From Archivesica marissinica (lineage: Eukaryota > Mollusca > Bivalvia > Venerida > Vesicomyidae): a stretch of DNA of 64,000 nt. Both the position numbers and the translations under genes were made by a program. Position 1 is the stretch's first letter. Every line of letters begins with the position of its first letter. The notes beneath the pieces were generated by a model. The model was not told where the DNA came from and searched no databases. It saw only the letters and a program-made list of their open reading frames with translations. Shown in pieces: positions 42,494-56,630 of this stretch. Location of the stretch: assembly GCA_014843695.1 (NCBI GenBank), contig CM026393.1:10870734-10934733 (forward strand), in the 5' to 3' direction.

Positions 42494-43636
42494 GGATCCA
42501 TGCAGTTACCTATAACCATGGTTCCACGCCTTTATCTATAACCATGGTTCCACGCCGTTATCTATAACCGTGGTTCCACACCGATACCTATAACCATGGT
42601 TCCACGCCGTTATCTATAACCATGGTTCCACACCATTATCTATAACCATATTCCACAACATTATCTATAACCATTGATCCACGCAGTTATCTATAACCAT
42701 GGTTCCACATCATTATCTATAACCATGGATCCACGCAGTTATCTATAACCATGGTTCCATGCCATTATCTATAACCGTGGTTCCACGTCGTTATCTATAA
42801 CCATGGTTCCACGCCATTATCTATAACCATGGTTCCACGCCGTTATCTATAACCGTGGTTCAACGCCGTTATCTATAACCATGGATCCACGCAGTTATCT
42901 ATAACCATGGTTCCATGCCATTATATATAACCGTGGTTCCACGCTGTTATCTATAACTATGGTTCCACACCATTATCTATAACCATGGTTCCACACCATT
43001 ATCTATAACCATGATTCCATGCCATTATCTATAACCATGGTTCCACGCCATTATCTGTAACCATGGTTCCACGCCGTTATCTATAACCATGGTTCCATGC
43101 CGTTATCTATAACCATGGTTCCACGCCATTATCTATAACCATGGTTCCACGCCGTTATCTATAACCATGGTTCCACGCCGTTATCTATAACAGTTGTTCC
43201 ACGCCGTTATCTATAACCAGGGTTCCACGACGTTATCTATAACCATGGTTCCACGCCGTTATCTATAACCGTGGTTCCACGTAGTTATCTATAACTATGG
43301 TTCCACGCAGTTATCTATAACCATGGTTCCACGCAGTTATCTATAACCATGGTTCCACGCCGTTATTTATAACCATGGTTCCACGCCGTTATCTATAACC
43401 ATGGTTCTACGCCATTATCTATAACCATGGTTCCACGCAGTTATCTATAACCATGATTCCACACCGTTATCTATAACCGTGGTTCCACGCTGTTATCTAT
43501 AACCATGGTTCCACACCATTATCTATAACTATGGTTCCACACCGTTATCTATAACAATGGTTCCACACCATTATCTATAACCATGGTTCCATGCCATTAT
43601 CTATAACCATGGTTCCACACCATTATCTATAACCAT
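42494..43636 (+). repeat. 44-unit repeat
   Basis: The GGATCCATGCAG marker at 42494 recurs at 43637 (44 units less 1 bp, the loss being in CCATATTCC near 42650), and CAGTTGTTCC at 43191 recurs at 44335 (1144 bp, exactly 44 units). The CCATATTCC deletion allele is shared with the unit near 39220. The marker distance 39061 to 42494 is 132 units plus 1 bp, so this block descends from the 39.06-kb segment rather than from its immediate neighbour. Confidence 0.78.
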
Positions 43637-46600
43637 GGATCCATGCAGTTACCTATAACCATGGTTCCACGCCTTTATCTATAACCATGGTTCCACGCCG
43701 TTATCTATAACCGTGGTTCCACACCGATACCTATAACCATGGTTCCACGCCGTTATCTATAACCATGGTTCCACACCATTATCTATAACCATGGTTCCAC
43801 AACATTATCTATAACCATTGATCCACGCAGTTATCTATAACCATGGTTCCACATCATTATCTATAACCATGGATCCACGCAGTTATCTATAACCATGGTT
43901 CCATGCCATTATCTATAACCGTGGTTCCACGTCGTTATCTATAACCATGGTTCCACGCCATTATCTATAACCATGGTTCCACGCCGTTATCTATAACCGT
44001 GGTTCAACGCCGTTATCTATAACCATGGATCCACGCAGTTATCTATAACCATGGTTCAACGCTGTTATCTATAACTATGGTTCCACACCATTATCTATAA
44101 CCATGGTTCCACACCATTATCTATAACCATGATTCCATGCCATTATCTATAACCATGGTTAGACGCCATTATCTATAACCATGGTTCCACGCCGTTATCA
44201 ATAACCATGGTTCCACGCCGTTATCTATAACCATGGTTCCATGCCGTTATCTATAACCATGGTTCCACGCCATTATCTATAACCATGGTTCCACGCTGTT
44301 ATCTATAACCATGGTTCCACGCCGTTATCTATAACAGTTGTTCCACGCCGTTATCTATAACCAGGGTTCCATATCATTATCTATAACCGTGGTTCCACAC
44401 AGTTATCTATAACCATGGTTACACGTAGTTATCTATAACCATGGTTCCAGGCAGTTATCTATAACCATGGTTCCACGCCGTTATCTATAACCATGGTTCC
44501 ATACCATTATCTATAACCATGGTTCCATATCATTATCTATAACCGTGGTTCCACACAGTTATCTATAACCATGGTTACACGTAGTTATCTATAACCATGG
44601 TTCCACGCAGTTATCTATAACCATGGTTCCACGCCGTTATATATAACCATGGTTCCACGCCGTTATCTATAACCTTGGTTCCACACCGTTATATATAACC
44701 GTGGTTCCATGCCGTTATCTATAACCATGGTTCCACGCCATTACCTATAACCATGGTTCCACGCAGTTATCTATAACCATGGTTCCACGCCGTTATCTAT
44801 AACCATGGTTCTACGCCATTATCTATAACCGTGGTTCCATTTAGTTATCTATAACCATGGTTACACACCATTATCTATAACCATGGATCAACGCAGTTAT
44901 CTATAACCATGGTTCCACACCATCATCTATAACCATGGTTCCACGCAGTGATCTATAACCGTGGATCCATACCATTATCTATAACCATGGTTCCACGTAG
45001 TTATCTATAACCATGGTTCTACGCCCTTATCTATAACCTGGTTCCACGTAGTTATCTATAACCATGGTTCCACGCCGTTATCTATAACCGTGGTTCCACG
45101 CCGTTATCTATAACCATGGTTCCACGCAGTTATCTATAACCATGGTTCCACGCCGTTATCTATAACCATGGTTCCACGCCGTTATCTATAACCATGGTTC
45201 CACGCAGTTATCTATAACCATGGTTCCACGCCGTTATCTATAACCATGGTTCCACGCCGTTATCTATAACCATGGTTCCACGCCATTATCTATAACCATG
45301 ATTCCACGCCGTTATCTATAACCATGGTTCCACGCTGTTATCTATAACCATGGTTCCACGCCGTTATCTATAACCATGGTTCCACACCATTATCTATAAC
45401 CATGATTCCATGCCATTATCTATAACCATGGTTCCACGCCATTATCTATAACCATGGTTCCACGCCGTTATCTATAACCATGGTTCCACGCCGTTATCTA
45501 TAACCATGGTTCCACGCCGTTATCTATAACCATGGTTCCACGCCGTTATCTATAACCGTGGTTCCACGCCGTTATCTATAACCATGGTTCCACGCCGTTA
45601 TCTATAACCATGGTTCCACGCCGTTATCTATAACCATGGTTCCACGCCATTATCTATAACCATGGTTCCACGCCGTTATCTATAACCATGGTTCCATACC
45701 ATTATCTATAACCATGGTTCCATACCATTATCTATAACCGTGGTTCCACGCAGTTATCTATAACCATGGTTCCACGTAGTTATCTATAACCATGGTTCCA
45801 CGCCGTTATCTATAACCATGGTTCCACGCCGTTATCTATAACCATGGTTCCACGCCGTTATCTATAACCATGGTTCCACACCGTTATCTATAACCGTGGT
45901 TCCATGCCGTTATCTATAACCATGGTTCCACGCCATTATCTATAACCATGGTTCCACGCAGTTATCTATAACCATGGTTCCACGCCGTTATCTATAACCA
46001 TGGTTCTACGCCATTATCTATAACCGTGGTTCCACGTAGTTATCTATAACCATGGTTCCACACCATTATCTATAACCATGGTTCCACGCAGTTATCTATA
46101 ACCATGGTTCCACACCATTATCTATAACCATGGTTCCACGCAGTTATCTATAACCGTGGTTCCATACCATTATCTATAACCATGGTTCCACGTAGTTATC
46201 TATAACCATGGTTCCACGCCCTTATCTATAACCGTGGTTCCACGTAGTTATCTATAACCATGGTTCCACGCAGTTATCTATAACCGTGGTTCCACGCCGT
46301 TATCTATAACCGTGGTTCCACGTAGTTATCTATAACCATGGTTCCACGCAGTTATCTATAACCATGGTTCCACGCCGTTATCTATAACCGTGGTTCCACG
46401 TAGTTATCTATAACTATGGTTCCACGCCGTTATCTATAACCATGGTTGCACGCCATTATCTATAACCATGATTCCACGCCGTTATCTATAACCGTGGTTC
46501 CACGCTGTTATCTATAACTATGGTTCCACACCATTATCTATAACCATGGTTCCACACCATTATCTATAACCATGATTCCATGCCATTATCTATAACCATG

Positions 46601-47358
46601 GTTCCACGCCATTATCTATAACCATGGTTCCACGCCGTTATCAATAACCATGGTTCCACGCCGTTATCTATAACCATGGTTCCATGCCGTTATCTATAAC
46701 CATGGTTCCACGCCATTACCTATAACCATGGTTCCACGCAGTTATCTATAACCATGGTTCCACGCCGTTATCTATAACCATGGTTCTACGCCATTATCTA
46801 TAACCGTGGTTCCATGTAGTTATCTATAACCATGGTTCCACACCATTATCTATAACCATGGATCCACGCAGTTATCTATAACCATGGTTCCACACCATTA
46901 TCTATAACCATGGTTCCACGCAGTTATCTATAACCGTGGTTCCATACCATTATCTATAACCATGGTTCCACGTAGTTATCTATAACCATGGTTCTACGCC
47001 ATTATCTATAACCGTGGTTCCACGTAGTTATCTATAACCATGGTTCCACGCCCTTATCTATAACCGTGGTTCCACGTAGTTATCTATAACCATGGTTCCA
47101 CGCAGTTATCTATAACCGTGGTTCCACGCCGTTATCTATAACCGTGGTTCCACGTAGTTATCTATAACCATGGTTCCACGCAGTTATCTATAACCATGGT
47201 TCCACGCCGTTATCTATAACCGTGGTTCCACGTAGTTATCTATAACTATGGTTCCACGCCGTTATCTATAACCATGGTTGCACGCTGTTATCTATAACCA
47301 TGGTTCTACGCCATTATCTATAACCATGATTCCACGCCGTTATCTATAACCGTGGTTC

Positions 47359-49240
47359 CACGCTGTTATCTATAACTATGGTTCCACACCATTATCTATA
47401 ACCATGGTTCCACACCATTATCTATAACCATGATTCCATGCCATTATCTATAACCATGGTTCCACGCCATTATCTATAACCATGGTTCCACGCCGTTATC
47501 AATAACCATGGTTCCACGCCGTTATCTATAACCATGGTTCCATGCCGTTATCTATAACCATGGTTCCACGCCATTATCTATAACCATGGTTCCACGCCGT
47601 TATCTATAACCATGGTTCCACGCCGTTATCTATAACAGTTGTTCCACGCCGTTATCTATAACCAGGGTTCCACGACGTTATCTATAACCATGGTTCCACG
47701 CCGTTATCTATAACCATGGTTCCATACCATTATCTATAACCATGGTTCCATACCATTATCTATAACCGTGGTTCCACGCAGTTATCTATAACCATGGTTA
47801 CACGTAGTTATCTATAACCATGGTTCCACGCAGTTATCTATAACCATGGTTCCACGCCGTTATCTATAACCATGGTTCCACGCCGTTATCTATAACCATG
47901 GTTCCACACCGTTATATATAACCGTGGTTCCATGCCGTTATCTATAACCATGGTTCCACGCCATTACCTATAACCATGGTTCCACGCAGTTATCTATAAC
48001 CATGGTTCCACGCCGTTATCTATAACCATGGTTCTACGCCATTATCTATAACCGTGGTTCCATGTAGTTATCTATAACCATGGTTACACACCATTATCTA
48101 TAACCATGGATCAACGCAGTTATCTATAACCATGGTTCCACACCATTATCTATAACCATGGTTCCACGCAGTTATCTATAACCGTGGTTCCACACCATTA
48201 TCTATAACCATGGTTCCACGTAGTTATCTATAACCATGGTTCTACGCCATTATCTATAACCGTGGTTCCACGTAGTTATCTATAACCATGGTTCCACGCC
48301 CTTATCTATAACCGTGGTTCCACGTAGTTATCTATAACCATGGTTCCACGCAGTTATCTATAACCGTGGTTCCACGCCGTTATCTATAACCGTGGTTCCA
48401 CGTAGTTATCTATAACCATGGTTCCACGCAGTTATCTATAACCATGGTTCCACGCCGTTATCTATAACCGTGGTTCCACGCTGTTATCTATAACTATGGT
48501 TCCACACCATTATCTATAACCATGGTTCCACACCATTATCTATAACCATGATTCCATGCCATTATCTATAACCATGGTTCCACGCCATTATCTATAACCA
48601 TGGTTCCACGCCGTTATCAATAACCATGGTTCCACGCCGTTATCTATAACCATGGTTCCATGCCGTTATCTATAACCATGGTTCCACGCCATTATCTATA
48701 ACCATGGTTCCACGCCGTTATCTATAACCATGGTTCCACGCCGTTATCTATAACAGTTGTTCCACGCCGTTATCTATAACCAGGGTTCCACGACGTTATC
48801 TATAACCATGGTTCCACGCCGTTATCTATAACCATGGTTCCATACCATTATCTATAACCATGGTTCCATACCATTATCTATAACCGTGGTTCCACGCAGT
48901 TATCTATAACCATGGTTACACGTAGTTATCTATAACCATGGTTCCACGCAGTTATCTATAACCATGGTTCCACGCCGTTATCTATAACCATGGTTCCACG
49001 CCGTTATCTATAACCATGGTTCCACACCGTTATATATAACCGTGGTTCCATGCCGTTATCTATAACCATGGTTCCACGCCATTACCTATAACCATGGTTC
49101 CACGCAGTTATCTATAACCATGGTTCCACGCCGTTATCTATATCCATGGTTCTACGCCATTATCTATAACCGTGGTTCCATGTAGTTATCTATAACCATG
49201 GTTACACACCATTATCTATAACCATGGTTCCACGCAGTTA
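47359..49240 (+). repeat. 43-unit higher-order repeat
   Basis: CACGCTG at 47359 recurs at 48477 and CAGTTGTTCC at 47636 recurs at 48754, both exactly 1118 bp or 43 units apart with no net indel. The preceding copy of CACGCTG is at 46501, exactly 33 units upstream. The order of variants, including GGTTACACG, GTTATATATA and GGTTACACACC units, matches up to about 49220. Confidence 0.82.
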
Positions 49241-49984
49241 TCTATAACCGTGGTTCCATACCATTATCTATAACCATGGTTCCACACCATTATCTATAAC
49301 CATGGATCCATGCAGTTACCTATAACCATGGTTCCACGCCATTATCTATAACCATGGTTCCACGCCGTTATCTATAACCGTGGTTCCACACCGTTACCTA
49401 TAACCATGGTTCCACGCCGTTATCTATAACCATGGTTCCACACCATTATCTATAACCATGGTTCCACAACATTATCTATAACCATTGATCCACGCAGTTA
49501 TCTATAACCATGGTTCCACATCATTATCTATAACCATGGATCCACGCAGTTATCTATAACCATGGTTCCATGCCATTATCTATAACCGTGGTTCCACGTC
49601 GTTATCTATAACCATGGTTCTACGCCATTATCTATAACCATGGTTCCACGCCGTTATCTATAACCGTGGTTCAACGCCGTTATCTATAACCGTGGTTCCA
49701 CGCCATTATCTATAACCATGGTTCCCTGCCATTATCTATAACCATGGTTCCACGCAGTTATCTATAACCATGATTCCACGCCGTTATCTATAACCGTGGT
49801 TCCACGCTGTTATCTATAACTATGGTTACACACCATTATCTATAACCATGGTTCCACACTATTATCTATAACCATGATTCCATGCCATTATCTATAACCA
49901 TGGTTCCACGCCATTATCTATAACCATGGATCCACGCCGTTATCAATAACCATGGTTCCACGCCGTTATCTATAACCATGGTTC

Positions 49985-50984
49985 NNNNNNNNNNNNNNNN
50001 NNNNNNNNNNNNNNNNNNNNNNNNNNNNNNNNNNNNNNNNNNNNNNNNNNNNNNNNNNNNNNNNNNNNNNNNNNNNNNNNNNNNNNNNNNNNNNNNNNNN
50101 NNNNNNNNNNNNNNNNNNNNNNNNNNNNNNNNNNNNNNNNNNNNNNNNNNNNNNNNNNNNNNNNNNNNNNNNNNNNNNNNNNNNNNNNNNNNNNNNNNNN
50201 NNNNNNNNNNNNNNNNNNNNNNNNNNNNNNNNNNNNNNNNNNNNNNNNNNNNNNNNNNNNNNNNNNNNNNNNNNNNNNNNNNNNNNNNNNNNNNNNNNNN
50301 NNNNNNNNNNNNNNNNNNNNNNNNNNNNNNNNNNNNNNNNNNNNNNNNNNNNNNNNNNNNNNNNNNNNNNNNNNNNNNNNNNNNNNNNNNNNNNNNNNNN
50401 NNNNNNNNNNNNNNNNNNNNNNNNNNNNNNNNNNNNNNNNNNNNNNNNNNNNNNNNNNNNNNNNNNNNNNNNNNNNNNNNNNNNNNNNNNNNNNNNNNNN
50501 NNNNNNNNNNNNNNNNNNNNNNNNNNNNNNNNNNNNNNNNNNNNNNNNNNNNNNNNNNNNNNNNNNNNNNNNNNNNNNNNNNNNNNNNNNNNNNNNNNNN
50601 NNNNNNNNNNNNNNNNNNNNNNNNNNNNNNNNNNNNNNNNNNNNNNNNNNNNNNNNNNNNNNNNNNNNNNNNNNNNNNNNNNNNNNNNNNNNNNNNNNNN
50701 NNNNNNNNNNNNNNNNNNNNNNNNNNNNNNNNNNNNNNNNNNNNNNNNNNNNNNNNNNNNNNNNNNNNNNNNNNNNNNNNNNNNNNNNNNNNNNNNNNNN
50801 NNNNNNNNNNNNNNNNNNNNNNNNNNNNNNNNNNNNNNNNNNNNNNNNNNNNNNNNNNNNNNNNNNNNNNNNNNNNNNNNNNNNNNNNNNNNNNNNNNNN
50901 NNNNNNNNNNNNNNNNNNNNNNNNNNNNNNNNNNNNNNNNNNNNNNNNNNNNNNNNNNNNNNNNNNNNNNNNNNNNNNNNNNNN
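49985..50984. other. assembly gap of exactly 1000 N
   Basis: Exactly 1000 N. The left flank ends at unit position 20 (GGTTC) and the right flank starts at position 25 (CC before GTTATC), so register would need 4 bp plus a multiple of 26; 1000 does not fit and the size is nominal. The right flank from 50985 repeats a segment already present left of the gap near 49366, and the left-flank order continues at about 51572-52070. Confidence 0.97.
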
Positions 50985-52375
50985 CCGTTATCTATAACCG
51001 TGGTTCCACACCGTTACCTATAACCATGGTTCCACGCCGTTATCTATAACCATGGTTCCACACCATTATCTATAACCATGGTTCCACAACATTATCTATA
51101 ACCATTGATCCACGCAGTTATCTATAACCATGGTTCCACATCATTATCTATAACCATGGATCCACGCAGTTATCTATAACCATGGTTCCATGCCATTATC
51201 TATAACCATGGTTCCACGCAGTTATCTATAACCATGGTTCCACGCCATTATCTATAACCATGGTTCCACGCCGTTATCTATAACCATGGTTCCACGCCAT
51301 TATCTATAACCATGGTTCCACGCCATTATCTATAACCATGGTTCCATGCCATTATCTATAACCATGGTTCCACGCCATTATCTATAACCGTGGTTCCACG
51401 CCGTTTTCTATAACCATGGTTCCACGCCGTTATCTATAACCATGGTTCCACGCCGTTATCAATAACCATGGTTCCACGCCGTTATCTATAACCATGGTTC
51501 CATGCCGTTATCTATAACCATGGTTCCACGCCATTATCTATAACCATGGTTCCACAACATTATATATAACCATTGATCCTCGCAGTTATCTATAACCATG
51601 GTTCCACATCATTATCTATAACCATGGATCCACGCAGTTATCTATAACCATGGTTCCATGCCATTATCTATAACCGTGGTTCCACGTCGTTATCTATAAC
51701 CATGGTTCTACGCCATTATCTATAACCATGGTTCCACGCCGTTATCTATAACCGTGGATCAACGCCGTTATCTATAACCGTGGTTCCACGCCATTATCTA
51801 TAACCATGGTTCCCTGCCATTATCTATAACCATGGTTCCACGCAGTTATCTATAACCATGATTCCACGCCGTTATCTATAACCGTGGTTCCACACTGTTA
51901 TCTATAACTATGGTTCCACAACATTATCTATAACCATGGTTCCACACCATTATCTATAACCATGATTCCATGCCATTATCTATAACCATGGTTCCACGCC
52001 ATTATCTATAACCATGGATCCACGCCGTTATCAATAACCATGGTTCCACGCCGTTATCTATAACCATGGTTCAATGCCGTTATCTATAACCATGGTTCCA
52101 CGCCATTATCTATAACCATGGTTCCACGCCGTTATCTATAACCATGGTTCCACGCCGTTATCTATAACAGTTGTTCCACGCCGTTATCTATAACCAGGGT
52201 TCCACGACGTTATCTATAACCATGGTTCCACGCCGTTATCTATAACCATGGTTCCATACCATTATCTATAACCATGGTTCCATACCATTATCTATAACCG
52301 TGGTTCCACGCAGTTATCTATAACCATGGTTACACGTAGTTATCTATAACCATGGTTCCACGCAGTTATCTATAA

Positions 52376-54660
52376 CCATGGTTCCACGCCGTTATCTATA
52401 ACCATGGTTCCACGCCGTTATCTATAACCATGGTTCCACGCCATTATCTATAACCATGGTTCCACGCCGTTATCTATAACCATGGTTCCACGCCGTTATC
52501 TATAACCATGGTTCCACGCCGTTATCTATAACCATGGTTCCACGCCGTTATCTATAACCATGGTTCCACGCCGTTATCTATAACCATGGTTCCACGCCGT
52601 TATCTATAACCATGGTTCCACGCCATTATCTATAACCATGGTTCCACGCCGTTATCTATAACCATGGTTCCACGCCATTATCTATAACCATGGTTCCACG
52701 CCGTTATCTATAACCGTGGTTCCACGCAGTTATCTATAACCATGGTTCCACGCCATTATCTATAACCATGGTTCCACGCAGTTATCTATAACCATGGTTC
52801 CACGCCGTTATCTATAACCATGATTGCACGCCGTTATCTATAACCATGGTTCACCCATTATCTATAACCATGGTTCCACGCATTATCTATAACCATGATT
52901 CCACGCCGTTATCTATAACCGTGGTTCCACGCCGTTATCTATAACCATGGTTCCACGCCATTATCTATAACCATGGTTCCACGCCGTTATCTATAACCAT
53001 GGTTCCACGCCATTATCTATAACCGTGGTTCCACGTAGTTATCTATAACCATGGTTCCACACCATTATCTATAACCATGGATCCACGCAGTTATCTATAA
53101 CCATGGTTCCACACCATTATCTATAACCATGGTTCACGCCATTATCTATAACCATGGTTCCACGCCATTATCTATAACCATGGTTCCACGCAGTTATCTA
53201 TAACCATGGTTCCACGCCGTTATCTATAACCATGGTTCCACGCAGTTATCTATAACCATGGTTCCACGCCGTTATCTATAACCATGGTTCCACGCCGTTA
53301 TCTATAACTGGTTCCACGCCGTTATCTATAACCATGGTTCCACGCCGTTATCTATAACCATGGTTCCACGCCGTTATCTATAACCATGGTTCCACGCCGT
53401 TATCTATAACCATGGTTCCACGCATTATCTATAACCATGGTTCCACGCCGTTATCTATAACCATGGTTCCACGCCATTATCTATAACCATGGTTCCACGC
53501 CGTTATCTATAACCATGGTTCCACGCCGTTATCTATAACCATGGTTCCACGCCGTTATCTATAACCATGGTTCCACGCCGTTATCTATAACCATGGTTCC
53601 ACGCCATTATCTATAACCATGGTTCCACGCCGTTATCTATAACCATGGTTCCACGCCATTATCTATAACCATGGTTCCACGCCGTTATCTATAACCATGG
53701 TTCCACGCCATTATCTATAACCATGGTTCCACGCCGTTATCTATAACCATGGTTCCACGCCGTTATCTATAACCATGGTTCCACGCCATTTCTATAACCA
53801 TGGTTCCACGCAGTTATCTATAACCATGGTTCCACGCAGTTATCTATAACCATGGTTCCACGCCGTTATCTATAACCATGGTTCCACGCCGTTATCTATA
53901 ACCATGGTTCCACGCCATTATCTATAACCATGGTTCCACGCCGTTATCTATAACCATGGTTCCACGCCATTATCTATAACCATGGTTCCACGCCGTTATC
54001 TATAACCATGGTTCCACGCCGTTATCTATAACCATGGTTCCACGCCGTTATCTATAACCATGGTTCCACGCCGTTATCTATAACCATGGTTCCACGCCGT
54101 TATCTATAACCATGGTTCACGCCTTATCTATAACCATTTCCACGCAGTTATCTATAACCATGGTTCCACGCCTTATCATAACCTGTTCCACGCCGTTATC
54201 TATAACCATGGTTCCACGCCATTATCTATAACCATGGTTCCACGCCGTTATCTATAACCATGGTTCCACGCCGTTATCTATAACCGTGGTTCCACGCCGT
54301 TATCTATAACCATGGTTCCACACCATTATCTATAACCATGGTTCCACGCCATTATCTATAACCATGGTTCCCGCCATTATCTATAACCATGGTTCCACGC
54401 CGTTATCTATAACCATGGTTCCACGCCGTTATCTATAACCATGGTTCCACGCCGTTATCTATAACCATGGTTCCACCAGTTATCTATAACCATGGTTCCA
54501 CGCCATTATCTATAACCATGGTTCCACGCCGTTATCTATAACCATGGTTCCACGCCGTTATCTATAACCATGGTTCCACGCCGTTATCTATAACCATGGT
54601 TCCACGCCGTTATCTATAACCATGGTTCCACGCCGTTATCTATAACCATGGTTCCACGCC
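52376..54660 (+). repeat. near-uniform consensus stretch
   Basis: For about 2.3 kb almost every unit is the plain CATGGTTCCACGCC type, differing only at the CCG/CCA/CAG junction. The rare types common elsewhere (GGATCC, ATGCC, GTGG, ACGTA, TTATCA) are nearly absent. A few 1-4 bp losses occur, for example TTCACCCATT near 52851, CTATAACTGG near 53306 and the patch at 54108-54195. This may be a recent local expansion of one unit type, or a stretch where divergent reads were averaged into a consensus. Confidence 0.75.
54108..54195 (+). repeat. indel-bearing patch
   Basis: Units read GTTCACGCCTTATC, AACCATTTCCACG and CGCCTTATCATAACCTG inside an otherwise uniform consensus stretch. Short losses of 1-4 bp, all within satellite sequence. 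Confidence 0.7.
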
Positions 54661-55499
54661 GTTATCTATAACCATGGTTCCACGTAGTTATCTATAACCA
54701 TGGTTCCACGCCCTTATCTATAACCGTGGTTCCACGTAGTTATCTATAACCATGGTTCCACACAGTTATCTATAACCGTGGTTCCACGCCGTTATCTATA
54801 ACCGTGGTTCCACGTAGTTATCTATAACCATGGTTCCACGCCGTTATCAATAACCATGGTTCCACGCCGTTATCTATAACCATGGTTCTACGCCATTATC
54901 TATAACCATGGTTCCACGCAGTTATCTATAACCATGATTCCACGCCGTTATCTATAACCGTCGTTCCACGCTGTTATCTATAACCATGGTTCCACACCAT
55001 TATCTATAACCATGCTTCCACACCATTATCTATAACCATGATTCCATGCCATTATCTATAACCATGGTTCCACGCCATTATCTATAACCATGGTTCCACG
55101 CCGTTATCAATAACCATGGTTCCACACCATTATCTATAACCATGGTTCCACGTAGTTATCTATAACCATGGTTCCACGCAGTTATCTTTAACCGTGGTTC
55201 CACGCCGTTATCTATAACCGTGGTTCCACGTAGTTATCTATAACTATGGTTCCACGCAGTTATCTATAACCATGGTTCCACGCAGTTATCTATAACCATG
55301 GTTCCACGCCGTTATCTATAACCATGGTTCCACGCCTTTATCTATAACCATGGTTCTACGCCATTATCTATAACCATGATTCCACGCCGTTATCTATAAC
55401 CGTGGTTCCACGCCGTTATCTATAACCATGGTTCCACGCCATTATCTATAACCATGGTTCCACGCCGTTATCTATAACCATGGTTCTACACCATTATCT

Positions 55500-56630
55500 A
55501 TAACCGTGGTTCCACGTAGTTATCTATAACCATGGTTCCACGCAGTTATCTATAACCGTGGTTCCACGTAGTTATTTATAACCATGGTTCCACGCCGTTA
55601 TCTATAACCATGGTTCTACGCCATTATCTATAACCATGGTTCCACGCAGTTATCTATAACCATGATTCCACGCCGTTATCTATAACCGTGGTTCCACGCT
55701 GTTATCTATAACCATGGTTCCACACCATTATCTATAACCATGGTTCCACACCATTATCTATAACCATGATTCCATGCCATTATCTATAACCATGGTTCCA
55801 CGCCATTATCTATAACCATGGTTCCACGCCGTTATCTATAACCGTTGTTCCACGCCGTTATCTATAACCGTTGTTCCACGCCGTTATCTATAACCATGGT
55901 TCCATGCCGTTATCTATAACCATGGTTCCACGCCATTATCTATAACCATGGTTCCACGCCGTTATCTATAACCAGGGTTCCACGCCGTTATCTATAACCG
56001 TTGTTCCACGCCGTTATCTATAACCAGGGTTCCACGCCGTTATCTATAACCATGGTTCCACGCCGTTATCTATAACCATGGTTCCACGCCGTTATCTATA
56101 ACCATGGTTCCACACCGTTATATATAACCGTGGTTCCATGCCGTTATCTATAACCATGGTTCCACGCCATTATCTATAACCATGGTTCCACGCAGTTATC
56201 TATAACCATGGTTCCACGCCGTTATCTATAACCATGGTTCTACGCCATTATCTATAACCGTGGTTCCATGTAGTTATCTATAACCATGGTTCCACACCAT
56301 TATCTATAACCATGGATCCACGCAGTTATCTATAACCATGGTTCCACACCATTATCTATAACCATGGTTCCACGCAGTTATCTATAAACGTGGTTCCACA
56401 CCATTATCTATAACCATGGTTCCACGTAGTTATCTATAACCATGGTTCTACGCCATTATCTATAACCGTGGTTCCACGTAGTTATCTATAACCATGGTTC
56501 CACGCCCTTATCTATAACCGTTGTTCCACGTAGTTATCTATTACCATGGTTCCACGCAGTTATCTATAACCGTGGTTCCACGCAGTTATCTATAACCGTG
56601 GTTCCACGTAGTTATCTATAACCATGGTTC
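55500..56630 (+). repeat. block collinear with 6.43-7.56 kb
   Basis: Four checked landmarks sit at one constant offset of 49069 bp from the 52-unit block near 6.4 kb: CCATGATTCC 6591/55660, AACCAGGG 6901/55970, GTTATATATA 7048/56117 and AAACGTGG 7317/56386. No indel separates the two over about 1.1 kb, while most nearer units are far more different. This is a long-range copy within the same array. Confidence 0.83.

Larger units (their letters stand above)
32186..49984 (+). repeat. 26-bp satellite array, block 2
   Basis: About 685 further copies of the same unit in the same orientation, flanked by both gaps. The part from 32186 to about 34900 is rich in near-consensus units, with scattered 1-2 bp losses at 32700-32950 and a damaged patch at 34418-34545. 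From 34941 onward the variant-rich types return, including GGATCC units, TTCGACACC units and units with CCGATACC or CATTGATCC, and these define large duplications. From 45060 to 45860 units are again close to consensus. No interspersed element, unique sequence or inverted segment was seen anywhere in the block. Confidence 0.98.

Noticed and set aside
49978..50997. Open reading frame of 339 codons across the second gap
   Set aside because: Same cause: 1000 N read as open. The only known residues are the first two and last three.
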